NCBI RefSeq assembly: GCF_000317435.1
Contig: NC_019751.1
Location: 248,001-312,000 of the forward strand
Length of the DNA: 64,000 nt
Direction: 5' to 3'
Source of the DNA: Calothrix sp. PCC 6303
Lineage (GTDB): Bacteria > Cyanobacteriota > Cyanobacteriia > Cyanobacteriales > Nostocaceae
Shown here: positions 1 to 8,348 of the stretch, piece after piece
Numbering within the stretch: the stretch's first letter is position 1
Layout of the letters: every line of letters starts with the position of its first letter
Translations under genes and position numbers: made by a program
Notes under the pieces: generated by a model
What the model saw: only the letters and a program-made list of their open reading frames with translations
What the model was told of the DNA's origin: nothing
Databases searched by the model: none

Positions 1-117
1 TTGAGAAAATACCGAGCATTTGGCTTACCAGCAATCAAATATTTACCCATCTTGCAAAATTAGCAATATCGGTAAAGTGGTGTAATTTCGTTTCTTAAAA
101 TAGAGGAGAACACAACA

Positions 118-417
118 ATGGCAACATATCAAGTTAGATTAATCAACAAGAAAGAAGACCTTGATACCGTAATTGAGGTAGACGAAGAAACAACAATTTT
201 AGATGGTGCAGAAGAAGCAGGTATTGAACTACCTTTCTCTTGCCATTCCGGTTCTTGCTCTAGCTGCGTTGGCAAAATTGTTGAAGGTGAAGTAGATCAA
301 TCAGATCAAATTTTCTTGGATGATGATCAAATGGGTAAAGGATTTGCTTTACTTTGTGTTACCTATCCTCGTTCTAACTGTACAATCAAAACTCACCAAG
401 AACCTTACTTAGTATAG
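118..417 (+). CDS. fdxH: Heterocyst [2Fe-2S] ferredoxin FdxH
   Basis: A 99-residue plant-type ferredoxin with the four cluster cysteines at C42, C47, C50 and C80. The sequence is close to what I recall of FdxH from heterocystous cyanobacteria, including the C-terminal [13 protein letters not shown]. FdxH is the heterocyst electron donor to dinitrogenase reductase. A strong ribosome site (GAGGAGAA, 103-110) precedes the ATG by 7 bases. In related genomes fdxH is the last gene of the nifE-N-X-W-hesA-hesB-fdxH run. Here it is on the plus strand, whereas nifH/D/K/E in the window are on the minus strand (see findings). No upstream nif gene is visible because the window begins 117 bases before it. 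Confidence 0.95.
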   Translation: MATYQVRLINKKEDLDTVIEVDEETTILDGAEEAGIELPFSCHSGSCSSCVGKIVEGEVDQSDQIFLDDDQMGKGFALLCVTYPRSNCTIKTHQEPYLV

Positions 418-491
418 GTATAAACTCACGAAGTCAGAGAAGCTTCCTCGTCTTTGTACGGGGAGGTATTTCTGACCTCAAATTTACTTCA

Positions 492-520
492 CAGTCATGG
501 CTAGTAATCAGCTATGACTG
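492..520 (+). terminator. Hairpin downstream of fdxH
   Basis: An inverted repeat with arms CAGTCAT and ATGACTG (inner pairing GCT/AGC) is followed by TTT, 75 bases after the fdxH stop. It is a likely transcription terminator for fdxH. The U-run is short, so it could instead be an RNA-stability hairpin. Confidence 0.5.
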
Positions 521-1052
521 TTTAAGTTTGTGATTATTTAAAAACAAAAAATCGAAATCCACACAGATTCGTATCAAATAATGCTTTTTTTTGAGTAAAT
601 TAATTTATGATATAGATGAAAATGAGTATTTAACTTAATGCTCTGAATACAAAATATTTGAATCGATATTACATACAAAAGATCTGCACATAAAATTTGT
701 GTTTCTTCCGGATTCAATTATTATGTGTCGGATAAGTGTAATTAAGTTAGATATGATGAATCTTTCAGCTTTTTTTTTGATGATTGCTAGTTTAATTACC
801 TTCAAAAATATTGGCTGAACATATTAAATATTGCTGCTAGAAAATGTCTTGGTTTTGTAATATCCACAAGTCATTGAAACTTTAGCTTGCCAAGAAACAG
901 ATTCATACAATAGCCTATCCATTCAGATTCTGAGTATTCAGTTTGCAATGTTGTGTGTCTATAAACTAGATACTAGAAATTTTCGGATAGCTCATAATTC
1001 CCTGGGTTCATAATAATAACTGAAAATCAACCAATAATCAAGTGAGTGGGAG
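521..1052. other. Intergenic region, no gene seen
   Basis: About 530 AT-rich bases between the fdxH hairpin and the next gene. I see no ORF with coding character, no tRNA and no convincing repeat. It must hold the promoter of the gene at 1053; I could not assign boxes with confidence. Confidence 0.5.
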
Positions 1053-1418
1053 ATGAAAAAAAAATTTAGTTCTGATGATTCCCGTCCAATGCAATTAACA
1101 TCTGCTGATATTATATTGCGGCAACAACTTGAGTATTCGTTAAGTAAATACTTCTATGATAAATGCGATCGCATTCTCCAAGATCTCCTGTCTGGGTGCC
1201 GATGGTACATGACAACTCAGTCTGATGCTTTAACTTTAGTGGTAGAGTGTCCAGATCAGGTGACAAACTGGTTAGTTCTTCGCAGTATGGTACCTATGGC
1301 AATCATACTCAAGAAAGTTGTGGCTAGTGCCAAAATTCGCGTCTGTCCTCCGGAAACTCAGGGAATACCATTTGAAATGCGTGTAGATGAGTTGGGAGCT
1401 TACCGTGAAGAAGCTTAA
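1053..1418 (+). CDS. Conserved hypothetical protein, 121 aa
   Basis: A small soluble protein with no signal peptide or membrane segment; I do not recognise a named family. A GGGAG ribosome site lies just before the ATG. The middle (about residues 45-100) alternates hydrophobic strands with short helices (WYMTTQSDALTLVVECPD, NWLVLRS). It contains a HIP1 octamer at about 1167. It sits between fdxH and hupW, two genes for heterocyst nitrogen and hydrogen metabolism, and ends 27 bases before the convergent hupW stop. A role linked to heterocyst metabolism is possible from position only. Confidence 0.7.
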   Translation: MKKKFSSDDSRPMQLTSADIILRQQLEYSLSKYFYDKCDRILQDLLSGCRWYMTTQSDALTLVVECPDQVTNWLVLRSMVPMAIILKKVVASAKIRVCPPETQGIPFEMRVDELGAYREEA

Positions 1419-1445
1419 AATCAAGTTTTGAGGATATCTTATTCT

Positions 1446-1910
1446 CTACATATTGCTAATCCTTTCGATAATCTTCTCACACACAATATTGAGTGCTTGC
1501 TCCACCTTTGAAGTTAAATCCCAACCAAAGTCAATGTTTCCTGCTTCTATTAGGTATACCGTCACGTCTAAGGGGAACTCATGGGGAAAGATTTTCCTCC
1601 CCGATGCGATCGCATGATGCCACCGGAAGTCATGTAAACTATAACCAGGCTCCGGTAACTCTACAAGTTCATCACCAGGAACCTCAAATACTGCACCAGG
1701 TTCAGAATCACTACAACTAGCATCAATGATAATTAGCTCTGTACAACCCCGTGCCTGAAACATCACCTCCATTCCTCCAGTTCCGCAATCATAAACCCGT
1801 ATATCTGGATGAGGATGTTGAATTAGGTATCTTTGCAGACGTTGCGCTACCAAAACACCAACTCCATCATCACTACGATTTAAATTTCCACAACCAATAA
1901 TAGCTAGCAT
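1446..1910 (-). CDS. hupW: Hydrogenase maturation protease, HupW type
   Basis: A 154-residue HyaD/HybD-family endopeptidase (usual length about 150-160). Family members cut the C-terminal extension from the NiFe-hydrogenase large subunit after nickel insertion. Visible marks are the N-terminal GCGNLNRSDDGVG motif with its acidic nickel-sensing residue, the central IIIDAS aspartate, and the HDFRWHHA histidine region. In Nostoc-type genomes the uptake-hydrogenase protease gene hupW lies close to fdxH and converges with it, as here, so I call HupW rather than HoxW. No hup structural genes are in the window. Confidence 0.82.
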   Translation of the reverse strand: MLAIIGCGNLNRSDDGVGVLVAQRLQRYLIQHPHPDIRVYDCGTGGMEVMFQARGCTELIIIDASCSDSEPGAVFEVPGDELVELPEPGYSLHDFRWHHAIASGRKIFPHEFPLDVTVYLIEAGNIDFGWDLTSKVEQALNIVCEKIIERISNM

Positions 1911-2144
1911 TGATTTAAAGATTAATTAAGAACTTAATACCAATTCAAAAAAAGTGCTGCATATAGTAGTTAAAACGATTGTTCGCTTCATTGCTACAGC
2001 GGAATTAAGTGCAAAACGAGTTAATTTGGAAAAAAAATTATTTCCATGTTAGTTTTGTTTCTTTTTGGGGAAGTATAACTGAAGTTTGTTGTATAAACAG
2101 CAACTAAACAATGTGAGTTTTATTCCCTAAGGAAAGTGTAAATC

Positions 2145-2606
2145 ATGGCTAAAAGAAGTTTTCCTAATTCTCGTCGTAATACCCAAGTTACTTTAGAACC
2201 AGAAGTGGCAATTGCTGTTGTCGGCATTTTCTCCTCCCTTGCTGATGGTGACGAATTAGGACATGAAGAAGACTATGCTCTTGGTGAAATGTTATGTAGT
2301 GTTTCCGGATTTGAAGACTATTCCGAAGAAGACTATGTGAACTTGTATAATCGTGCGATCGCAGTCATTAACGAAGAAGGAGCAGAGGAAGCATTTACAC
2401 AAGCGATCGGTAGTTTACCAAACAAAAATTATCGAGAAGCTGCATACGTTACAGCTGTCACAGTCGTATCTATTGATGGTGAATTTCCTGAAGAAGAAGA
2501 GGATTTTCTCGCAGGACTTCAAGAAGCTTTGAAAATATCAGATACCAGAGCAGAAGAAATAATCGATGAAATTTTCTGCGAAGACGAAGAGGAAGAAGAA
2601 GAGTAA
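2145..2606 (+). CDS. TerB-like acidic protein
   Basis: A 153-residue protein resembling the TerB/DjlA-N helical fold: VAIAVVGIFSSLADGDE near residues 22-38, then a second similar block, YVTAVTVVSIDGEFPEEEE, near 105-125. Both blocks carry the acidic xDGE/xDGD turn typical of the family. The C-terminus is a run of glutamates. TerB-like proteins are linked to metal or stress responses, but the substrate is unknown. The start follows AAGGAAAG at about 2130. It is followed by a bidirectional hairpin at 2667. Confidence 0.65.
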   Translation: MAKRSFPNSRRNTQVTLEPEVAIAVVGIFSSLADGDELGHEEDYALGEMLCSVSGFEDYSEEDYVNLYNRAIAVINEEGAEEAFTQAIGSLPNKNYREAAYVTAVTVVSIDGEFPEEEEDFLAGLQEALKISDTRAEEIIDEIFCEDEEEEEE

Positions 2607-2666
2607 TTTTAAATTCCTTTATCACAATTTAGGGATTGTATCTCACCAAAAAAAATCCCATTTTAC

Positions 2667-2686
2667 CCCCTGAGATCACTCAGGGG
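2667..2686. terminator. Bidirectional terminator hairpin
   Basis: Perfect 8-bp stem CCCCTGAG/CTCAGGGG with an ATCA loop, flanked by A/T runs. It lies between convergent genes ending at 2606 (+) and 2704 (-), so it can serve both. Confidence 0.75.
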
Positions 2687-2703
2687 TTTGTACATTTCTT
2701 AGT

Positions 2704-3363
2704 CTAGACAGAACTTCCGCAAGACACTAAATCTAGGAGATGAGACGTAACTACACCATTCATCCAAATATCAGAATTCTGAATTTGTAACTTCACAATT
2801 CCACCATTAGGAACCTTAAATATATCTAGAAAAATCTTAATTTTCTGCATACTTTCAGGACTAATTTCTCGTGAATTAGTTAGCAACAACCAAATAAATA
2901 CTCTCATAAATATTTCGTGGGTAAAAATTGCAGTAAATTTATTTTCTAGCTGAGAAATTTGCCTTTGCAAACCAAAGCAACGCTCGATCATTTTTGCAAA
3001 AGACTCTGCACCCTCTCCATCAGAATAAAACGGATCACAACGTTGCCAATATTCTTCAGCCATTGGAACACGTTGACTTAAAGTTGTATTTTTACGTCGC
3101 ATAGTTGCTAAATAACTAAATTCCTGCACTTCCCACTCGCTTTGAGGAATTCTTGGAAAACGCTCGATAGTCGGTTCCGCTGTTTGTTTAGTTCTTAAAT
3201 AAGGAGAAGTAACAATTAGCGAAGGTTGTTCACTGAAAAATAAAGCTACTTTTTTTGCTTGTTGCTGTCCTTTTTGCGTCAATTTAATATTTTCTACTTC
3301 CGCAGTCACCAAACCTGCGTTTGCTTCACTCTCACCATGCCGAATTAACCAAACTATAGCCAT
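2704..3363 (-). CDS. Histidine phosphatase family protein
   Basis: A 219-residue protein of the phosphoglycerate-mutase-like superfamily. The catalytic RHGE motif is at residues 8-11 (WLIRHGESEANAG). A second arginine motif, TSPYLRTKQTAE (about 52-63), and a late histidine, FTHEIFMRVF (about 148-157), complete the usual catalytic pocket. Members are phosphohydrolases or mutases acting on phospho-sugars, nucleotides or phosphoproteins; this sequence does not identify the substrate. It is soluble and stands alone between hairpins. Confidence 0.85.
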   Translation of the reverse strand: MAIVWLIRHGESEANAGLVTAEVENIKLTQKGQQQAKKVALFFSEQPSLIVTSPYLRTKQTAEPTIERFPRIPQSEWEVQEFSYLATMRRKNTTLSQRVPMAEEYWQRCDPFYSDGEGAESFAKMIERCFGLQRQISQLENKFTAIFTHEIFMRVFIWLLLTNSREISPESMQKIKIFLDIFKVPNGGIVKLQIQNSDIWMNGVVTSHLLDLVSCGSSV

Positions 3364-3580
3364 AATCTTTTATCGGTTATGCACTCACTCCCAGGAATGT
3401 TATCATATCGCCTTCTATTAGGTATGATGCTCAGGTAGTGTATTTACTGAAAATACAATTAAAATTTGTATCAAAATTTCACGGACTACAAAATTCCCAA
3501 CTGATTTTGTCAATCGGGAATCTAACTATTCTCTAAGATGAAATTAAAATATTCTATATAGCTGTAATTGATGCAAAAAT

Positions 3581-4003
3581 TTACAAAACTACATTATATT
3601 TTGCCGCAATTTGATTTAACTTATCGAACTGTTGTTGAGATGCTTGAGCTAGCTTTTCATCAGTAGATAAAGTGCTTTTCTTCCCTTTAGGAAGTAGATA
3701 TTTCACATAAAGAGAAATAAAATCTACTACAATTGGTAAACCCTTAAGATCATGGTTGTCAGCTTCTTTACCAGCGGCGAATGCTGCCATTCCACCTTCA
3801 ATTGTATTTCTAGTCGCATTCATGAATTGATCCACTAGTTGTTCAACATAATGTCCACCAGTGAATTTTTTTAACTTGATGCTATCTGGAGTAAATTCGT
3901 ATCCACCTTCCTTCGCTTGATCCAACATGCACCATTCTGCAAGTTCCTTGAGTGCATCTTCTGGAAGTTTCGCGAGGTGAGGATGTAAATCTAATTCTGA
4001 CAT
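3581..4003 (-). CDS. Hypothetical protein, 140 aa
   Basis: A soluble protein with no signal peptide, not recognised. It is rich in charged residues and seems mainly helical (HPHLAKLPEDALKELAEWCM at the start). The ATG follows an AGGAG-like site. It faces away from the phosphatase gene and has no obvious partner. The coding call rests on length, a clean start and amino acid composition. Confidence 0.65.
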   Translation of the reverse strand: MSELDLHPHLAKLPEDALKELAEWCMLDQAKEGGYEFTPDSIKLKKFTGGHYVEQLVDQFMNATRNTIEGGMAAFAAGKEADNHDLKGLPIVVDFISLYVKYLLPKGKKSTLSTDEKLAQASQQQFDKLNQIAAKYNVVL

Positions 4004-4217
4004 AATTGCTCCTTAGAAAGTAATAAGATAATAAATCAGGAAAAGTTTGTTAGTTATGGCTAAAGTTAAGGTAATAAGGGTACATCACAGTTTTTGTTTC
4101 GCAAATAAAAAATATTTTTTTTATTCAATATTCAAAAAGTGGATGTTCCTAGTACAGTTCGGCGTAAATAAGCCAACCATTACAAACAGACCAAAAGCTT
4201 GTTTTATTGGCTTTATT

Positions 4218-4245
4218 CCTTCTGCCTTCTGCCTCCTGCCTTCAC
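4218..4245. repeat. Heptanucleotide tandem repeat
   Basis: Four tandem 7-base units, CCTTCTG, CCTTCTG, CCTCCTG and CCTTCAC. This is the short tandemly repeated repetitive (STRR) type common between genes of heterocystous cyanobacteria. No role is evident. Confidence 0.7.
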
Positions 4246-4267
4246 GTACTAGGTAATAACTGAGGTG

Positions 4268-4606
4268 CTAATTACTGTTGCCATTTCCAGTTACAAGAAT
4301 TTCATTTTCTGTATTTTTTGTGAATGTGTACAGTTCATTCAATTTATCTAGAGGAGTAATCACCATGCCAATTTTCGGAACATTTCTCAGATCTAAAAGC
4401 AAGAAAAATTTACCTTTATTATAATATTTTGATGTTACTTCTGACAACAGTAATTTGATGTAGCAATCTTCAGCTTCTGTAACCTCATGATAATAGGAAA
4501 TGTGAGCTTTTGTATCAAAATATAACTCCGCAGAATAGATAGATTTACGAATTTTAACCGTGATATTTATGGGAAAAGAGTCGTTGGGAATAATAGTCAT
4601 CAACAA
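4268..4606 (-). CDS. Hypothetical protein, 112 aa
   Basis: A small soluble protein, not recognised. It has beta-rich segments (FPINITVKIRKSIYSAELYF) followed by a helix-turn pattern. The likely start is the second methionine (MTIIPNDSF), or the first two codons earlier; an AGGAC-like site lies upstream. The upstream 320 bases to 4929 hold no other gene, only a hairpin at 4795. Confidence 0.55.
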   Translation of the reverse strand: MLMTIIPNDSFPINITVKIRKSIYSAELYFDTKAHISYYHEVTEAEDCYIKLLLSEVTSKYYNKGKFFLLLDLRNVPKIGMVITPLDKLNELYTFTKNTENEILVTGNGNSN

Positions 4607-4794
4607 AAAGTCCTCTAATTTAATTTTAATTTGTAGAGATAATGTTATTATTTTTCAATAGAATCAATACTATTTTTCGCGGATGTAGAGATTAATAAAG
4701 AAAGATTAACGCTAATTAGAAAAGGATTTCGTACATTAGGCTACCATCGTCAATGGGAATTGAATCAAACTCAAGTAAGGTGGATAAAGCAAAA

Positions 4795-4824
4795 CCCGGG
4801 TCTCTCACAAGTGAGAAATCCGGG
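4795..4824 (-). terminator. Hairpin downstream of the 4930 gene
   Basis: Two-part inverted repeat: CCCGG pairs with CCGGG, and TCTCAC with GTGAGA. On the minus strand it lies about 105 bases beyond the stop of the exported-protein gene. It could be a terminator or a dispersed repeat; no long U-run is visible. Confidence 0.4.
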
Positions 4825-4929
4825 AGTAGGGAATAGCATAAATCTTAAAAGTTTTCCGTTTGTTCTGGTATGCCTTAGTTCACGATGCTTAACCAGAATC
4901 AAATAGCTAGGAATATGAAAGATCGAATC

Positions 4930-5373
4930 CTATTTACCAAAAGCGTCTTTAATATTATCTACAGTGCGTTCAACAGCATTCTTTGTATCATCTACTGCTT
5001 TTTTGGTTTTAGCTGCATCTTCATCGGCTCTACGTTGAATTGTAGCTGTATCTTTAAGAGCTTTGCGCTGGACAAAACTGCCATTGCCGTCTGTTGATTC
5101 TGCTACTTTGCTTGCATTTCGTTTTGCAGTATTTTTAACTTTATCTGCTGCATCATCAATAAAGTTCTTAGTTTGTCCAGCATCTTCGTTGGCTTTACCT
5201 TTAACTGTAGAATCTGCGTTAGCTATGAAATTTACGCTAGGTGCAGCTATTGCTGTAGTATTTGATAATAGTGAAGAATGCCAAGTGAAAGCTATAGCCG
5301 AAAGGCAAAGCACTGTTATAGCAAGGAAGTTTCCTACAGTTGAAAGTCTTTTGCTGAAATGAGTTAGTTGCAT
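4930..5373 (-). CDS. Exported LEA/apolipoprotein-like helical protein
   Basis: A 147-residue protein with an N-terminal signal sequence (hydrophobic residues about 13-30, AxA-like cut near IAAPS at 40-45). The mature part is rich in Lys, Asp, Ala and Thr, with repeated helical units such as GKANEDAGQTKNFIDDAADKVKNTAK and RRADEDAAKTKKAVDDTKNAVERTVDNIKD. This 11-residue periodicity is typical of LEA-like or apolipoprotein-like amphipathic helices, which often protect against desiccation or osmotic stress. That role is inferred from composition. It is monocistronic. Confidence 0.65.
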   Translation of the reverse strand: MQLTHFSKRLSTVGNFLAITVLCLSAIAFTWHSSLLSNTTAIAAPSVNFIANADSTVKGKANEDAGQTKNFIDDAADKVKNTAKRNASKVAESTDGNGSFVQRKALKDTATIQRRADEDAAKTKKAVDDTKNAVERTVDNIKDAFGK

Positions 5374-5502
5374 AGGATACAGTTTTTATTTTCTTTACAC
5401 GTATCCTATTTTTACTTCATTTGACTCTCGGCTCAAATCCTTCTGTAGCTAGACATGGTTTTTATCAAAAGATAGAATCTACAGGATAGACTTGTCGTAG
5501 CA

Positions 5503-6627
5503 TTAGGCAGGGTTAGCTTGCATTCTTCTCTCAAGCAAAAGCCTAATTGCAGGTTTTTCTAAGATACCTACCAAAACACCATTCTCACGAATCACAGTTA
5601 ATGCGGAGAGTTTTTGTTGCTCAATTAGCTGCACCACTTCTAACAATGGTTTGTCAGCTTGGACTGTGGTGGATTCGGCAATTGGTTGCATGACATCTTT
5701 GATTTGAGTTTCTGTCCACAATTGCGTCGGGATGGAACGCATATTATCAAAAGATATTGCTCCTACCAATTGTCCATCATTGTTGGTGACTAAAAAACGT
5801 TGCCAGTTTTGTCCACTGATAATTTGCTCGTCTGCAAACTCTCTCAGAGTCAGATCAGCAGAAACAATTGGACTATCATTACTCACAGCGTCACTAGCGG
5901 TTAAACCTGTGAGTTGTTCTTGTACTCTGGCAACTTGGGCTGCATTACCGGCATTTTGTAATAAGAAGAAGCCAATCAACAAGTTCCAGAAGTTACCAAA
6001 GCTGCCAACCAAAAATAGCGGGATTAAGCCAGATGCGATCGCTATCCAACCAAAAGCTTGTCCAACTCGACTGGCAAATACTACTCCTTTGTTGGGATTA
6101 CCTGTAATTTTCCAGACAATTGCTTTCAGTATATTTCCACCATCCAAGGGTAAGCCAGGTATTAAATTAAATGCAAACAGCGACAGATTAACAGAAGCAA
6201 GTACCCCTAAAATTCCTGCCAAGGCTCCAGATACACCAGTACCAAAGCCAATCCCTGCAAAGATACCGAATAGAAATAGACTAACCAAAGGACCTGCGAT
6301 CGCTACCCAAAAGGCTTCGGCGGGAGTCTTTGATTCTCTTTCTAAGCTTGCCAAACCCCCAAATATAAACAGTGTGATGGATTTAACATCAATTCCCTGA
6401 CGAATAGCCACAAAGCTATGCCCCAGTTCATGGGCAACAACGGAAGCAAATAGCATCAACGCCGTCATCAAACCCAGTAGTAAAGCGAATCCATTCCCTA
6501 AATCAGGAAATGCTGCTGATAAACCACTTCCATAAGTCCATGTCACCAAACCCAGCACTAAAAACCAGGATGGATGGATATAGAACGGAATCCCGAAGAG
6601 ATTGCCAACACGAATTGTGTTATTCAT
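5503..6627 (-). CDS. Site-2 protease (M50) with two CBS domains
   Basis: A 374-residue intramembrane zinc metalloprotease. Zinc ligands are in HELGH at residues 66-70 within a membrane segment. The third ligand motif is NLIPGLPLDGG at about 154-164. At least four hydrophobic segments lie in residues 10-220. Residues about 250-370 form two CBS domains (LVTNNDGQLVGAISFD and LTVIRENGVLVGILEK), which usually bind adenosine nucleotides and regulate activity. Members cleave membrane-bound anti-sigma factors or signal proteins; the substrate here is unknown. Monocistronic. Confidence 0.9.
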   Translation of the reverse strand: MNNTIRVGNLFGIPFYIHPSWFLVLGLVTWTYGSGLSAAFPDLGNGFALLLGLMTALMLFASVVAHELGHSFVAIRQGIDVKSITLFIFGGLASLERESKTPAEAFWVAIAGPLVSLFLFGIFAGIGFGTGVSGALAGILGVLASVNLSLFAFNLIPGLPLDGGNILKAIVWKITGNPNKGVVFASRVGQAFGWIAIASGLIPLFLVGSFGNFWNLLIGFFLLQNAGNAAQVARVQEQLTGLTASDAVSNDSPIVSADLTLREFADEQIISGQNWQRFLVTNNDGQLVGAISFDNMRSIPTQLWTETQIKDVMQPIAESTTVQADKPLLEVVQLIEQQKLSALTVIRENGVLVGILEKPAIRLLLERRMQANPA

Positions 6628-6800
6628 GGCGTTTACCTTATATTTCTAAATTGAGAGGTTTGTTTCTCTCGATATATTCATAGTAACGAAATGTTAAGCA
6701 TTTTTAATATTTGTAACGGTAGTGGTGTCCGTCTATTAGGGTGCGGTTATGCGAACTAAGTACCACAACCCTTATTTTGCGAGAGCTTTAATGTATTGTA

Positions 6801-6848
6801 TAGGTAACAGAGGTAGTTGAGCGCAGCCGAAACTACCCCTGTTACCTA
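6801..6848 (-). terminator. Long inverted repeat / terminator-like hairpin
   Basis: Near-perfect palindrome: TAGGTAACAG...CTGTTACCTA with inner arms GGTAGTT and AACTACC around GAGCGCAGCCG. It overlaps the stop codon of the gene ending at 6846, so it probably ends that minus-strand transcript. Its core resembles a dispersed cyanobacterial palindrome. Confidence 0.55.
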
Positions 6849-7310
6849 TGGACAACTACCAGCTAGTTCTGGAAATTTCTCATCTTGTGCGTCAGAAACC
6901 TCACGAAATTTATTACGGGAAATCTCGATTGCTGCTTTGGTATGTTCTGCTGTAAGTTGATGAAATTTCATATACTCAGCCCCGGCTATTGCCCCCTGTA
7001 GACTGGCATAGGAACCTGTGGAAGCACAGGCTCGAAGTAATTTCATCTGTGCTTGGGTTTTACCGGGAAAGGTGAGCTTTTCTGAAGCTTTAAAGGCTTT
7101 TTTGTACTCAATTATAGCTGACTGAAAGTCAGCTTTTTGCTCAAACCTTGCTCCTTTGATCCAGCGATCGCTTATTTCAGATCCATACACACAATTGGTA
7201 GTAAGTTTACACTTTACTGTTCTAGCTTCAGCAGGTTGAGTTTGAATGCACACAATTGAGCCTAATGTCAAAGCAGAAAATAGAACCAGCATTTTTAAGT
7301 TTTTTATCAT
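6846..7310 (-). CDS. Exported hypothetical protein, 154 aa
   Basis: N-terminal signal peptide (MIKNLKMLVLFSALTLGSIVC..., cut near PAEA, residues about 26-30). The mature part holds one TPR-like helix pair (WIKGARFEQKADFQSAIIEYKKAF) and cysteines near 38, 44, 105 and 153 that could form disulfides outside the cytoplasm. Family not recognised. It shares orientation and type with the exported protein at 7458, 148 bases upstream, but an inverted repeat separates them. Confidence 0.65.
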   Translation of the reverse strand: MIKNLKMLVLFSALTLGSIVCIQTQPAEARTVKCKLTTNCVYGSEISDRWIKGARFEQKADFQSAIIEYKKAFKASEKLTFPGKTQAQMKLLRACASTGSYASLQGAIAGAEYMKFHQLTAEHTKAAIEISRNKFREVSDAQDEKFPELAGSCP

Positions 7311-7358
7311 ATCAAATTTTCACAAATTAATTGAATGTTAATGAAGGCAGTAGGCAGC

Positions 7359-7399
7359 GAAAAGTTTTGTGGACGGAAAGCCGTCCCCACAAACTTTTC
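7359..7399. repeat. Strong inverted repeat
   Basis: Arms of about 18 bases, GAAAAGTTTTGTGGACGG and CCGTCCCCACAAACTTTTC, around a 4-base loop. It lies between two minus-strand genes. It may be a terminator for the gene at 7458 or a small palindromic mobile repeat. Confidence 0.6.
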
Positions 7400-7457
7400 A
7401 AGACAGTCCAAATGAAAAAAAATTCATTAGTATAGATGCAACTGTCTTTTTTATGAA

Positions 7458-7970
7458 TCACAATTTAGCGCCAAAAACCTTGAGCATACTCCGAGTAGAC
7501 TTCATTGCCCAATCAGTTTGACTTTTCCGCTCTTTGGGGGTGAACGTTGTTTTGATCATGTTATAAGCCGGGGCAACAGAACCCACTTCTACTTCTGCGA
7601 TCAATTTTCCGTTTTTAAATATCCAAGCTTGCCCACTACCTGTATCTCTAAAGGCAAACAGCTTCCCACCATAAAAATAAGCTGTTGGTCCATTATCGCC
7701 CTCTGGTCCTTCGATACTAACTCTGGTATGAATATCTTCCATTCGGCATAGTTCATATTTCAGCCCATCAAAGGTACGTTTTTCTGGACGTACACAATTT
7801 TCATCCACAAAACTAGTGTGTCGATCAAATTCCTGTTTAAAAGTGAGTTTGGGCTTGGCAGCAAGGGTTGATTTTGTTACTGTTTGAGCCTGCACAGATG
7901 GGATATCTGGGTAACTAAAAATACATAAAATTCCCGTAACTGCCAGTAGCAGATGCGATCGCTTGAGCAT
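7458..7970 (-). CDS. Exported hypothetical protein, 170 aa
   Basis: Signal peptide in residues 1-28 (hydrophobic LLLAVTGILCIFSYP, cut near VQAQ). The mature protein is beta-rich (GPTAYFYGGKLFAFRDTGSGQAWIFKNGKLIAEVEV), suggesting a small lipocalin- or sandwich-like fold, but I do not recognise the family. A HIP1 octamer lies within the 5' end. Extracytoplasmic location is inferred from the signal sequence. Confidence 0.65.
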   Translation of the reverse strand: MLKRSHLLLAVTGILCIFSYPDIPSVQAQTVTKSTLAAKPKLTFKQEFDRHTSFVDENCVRPEKRTFDGLKYELCRMEDIHTRVSIEGPEGDNGPTAYFYGGKLFAFRDTGSGQAWIFKNGKLIAEVEVGSVAPAYNMIKTTFTPKERKSQTDWAMKSTRSMLKVFGAKL

Positions 7971-8297
7971 AATTGTGTAGATTTCCTAATTTCCTCTCTC
8001 CAGAATAAAATGGTTTTTGCTTTGATTCTTCGGTGAAATTACTTCATTCTAAGCAATTTGCGCTTAACTACTAATCTACCAAGGAAACATTGGCGCTCTT
8101 AATGAAATTTGTTACCGATTACCGATAAATGATTCTCAAGTAGTTCCCTGCTAACAGAAAAATTTCAGCCAAGTAATAACCTAAAAACAGCGCTACAGAA
8201 TGCCCAAAAATGCCCAAAAATTTTGTATGACTTCGACACATTCTCAAAAAGTTTTAAAAATGCTCAATGATCGGTTATTGGCAGCTTATGAAAGATA

Positions 8298-8348
8298 CTA
8301 CGGAGATTTGAAGGTTGGGGATATGTCTCCTGAAGAGTTTATCACAAC
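8298..8348 (-). repeat. Duplicated tail of the recombinase gene
   Basis: On the minus strand this stretch reads NSSGDISPTFKSP then a stop. It copies the true recombinase tail just upstream (NSSGSITPTFKLP, in 8370-8410). The two copies end with the same CCGTAG context. It looks like the 3' end of a second, related recombinase gene left behind by recombination. A plus-strand ORF across it (8200-8493) is therefore probably a shadow. Confidence 0.6.

Noticed and set aside
1-102. Short open stretches at the left edge, possibly the end of an upstream gene (...FGLPAIKYLPILQN, stop at 61-63, or another frame to 102)
   Set aside because: Too short to recognise; it does not match the C-terminus of HesB as I know it, and two frames are equally open.
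5732-6400. 222-codon plus-strand ORF
   Set aside because: Antisense shadow of the site-2 protease gene, with no family resemblance.
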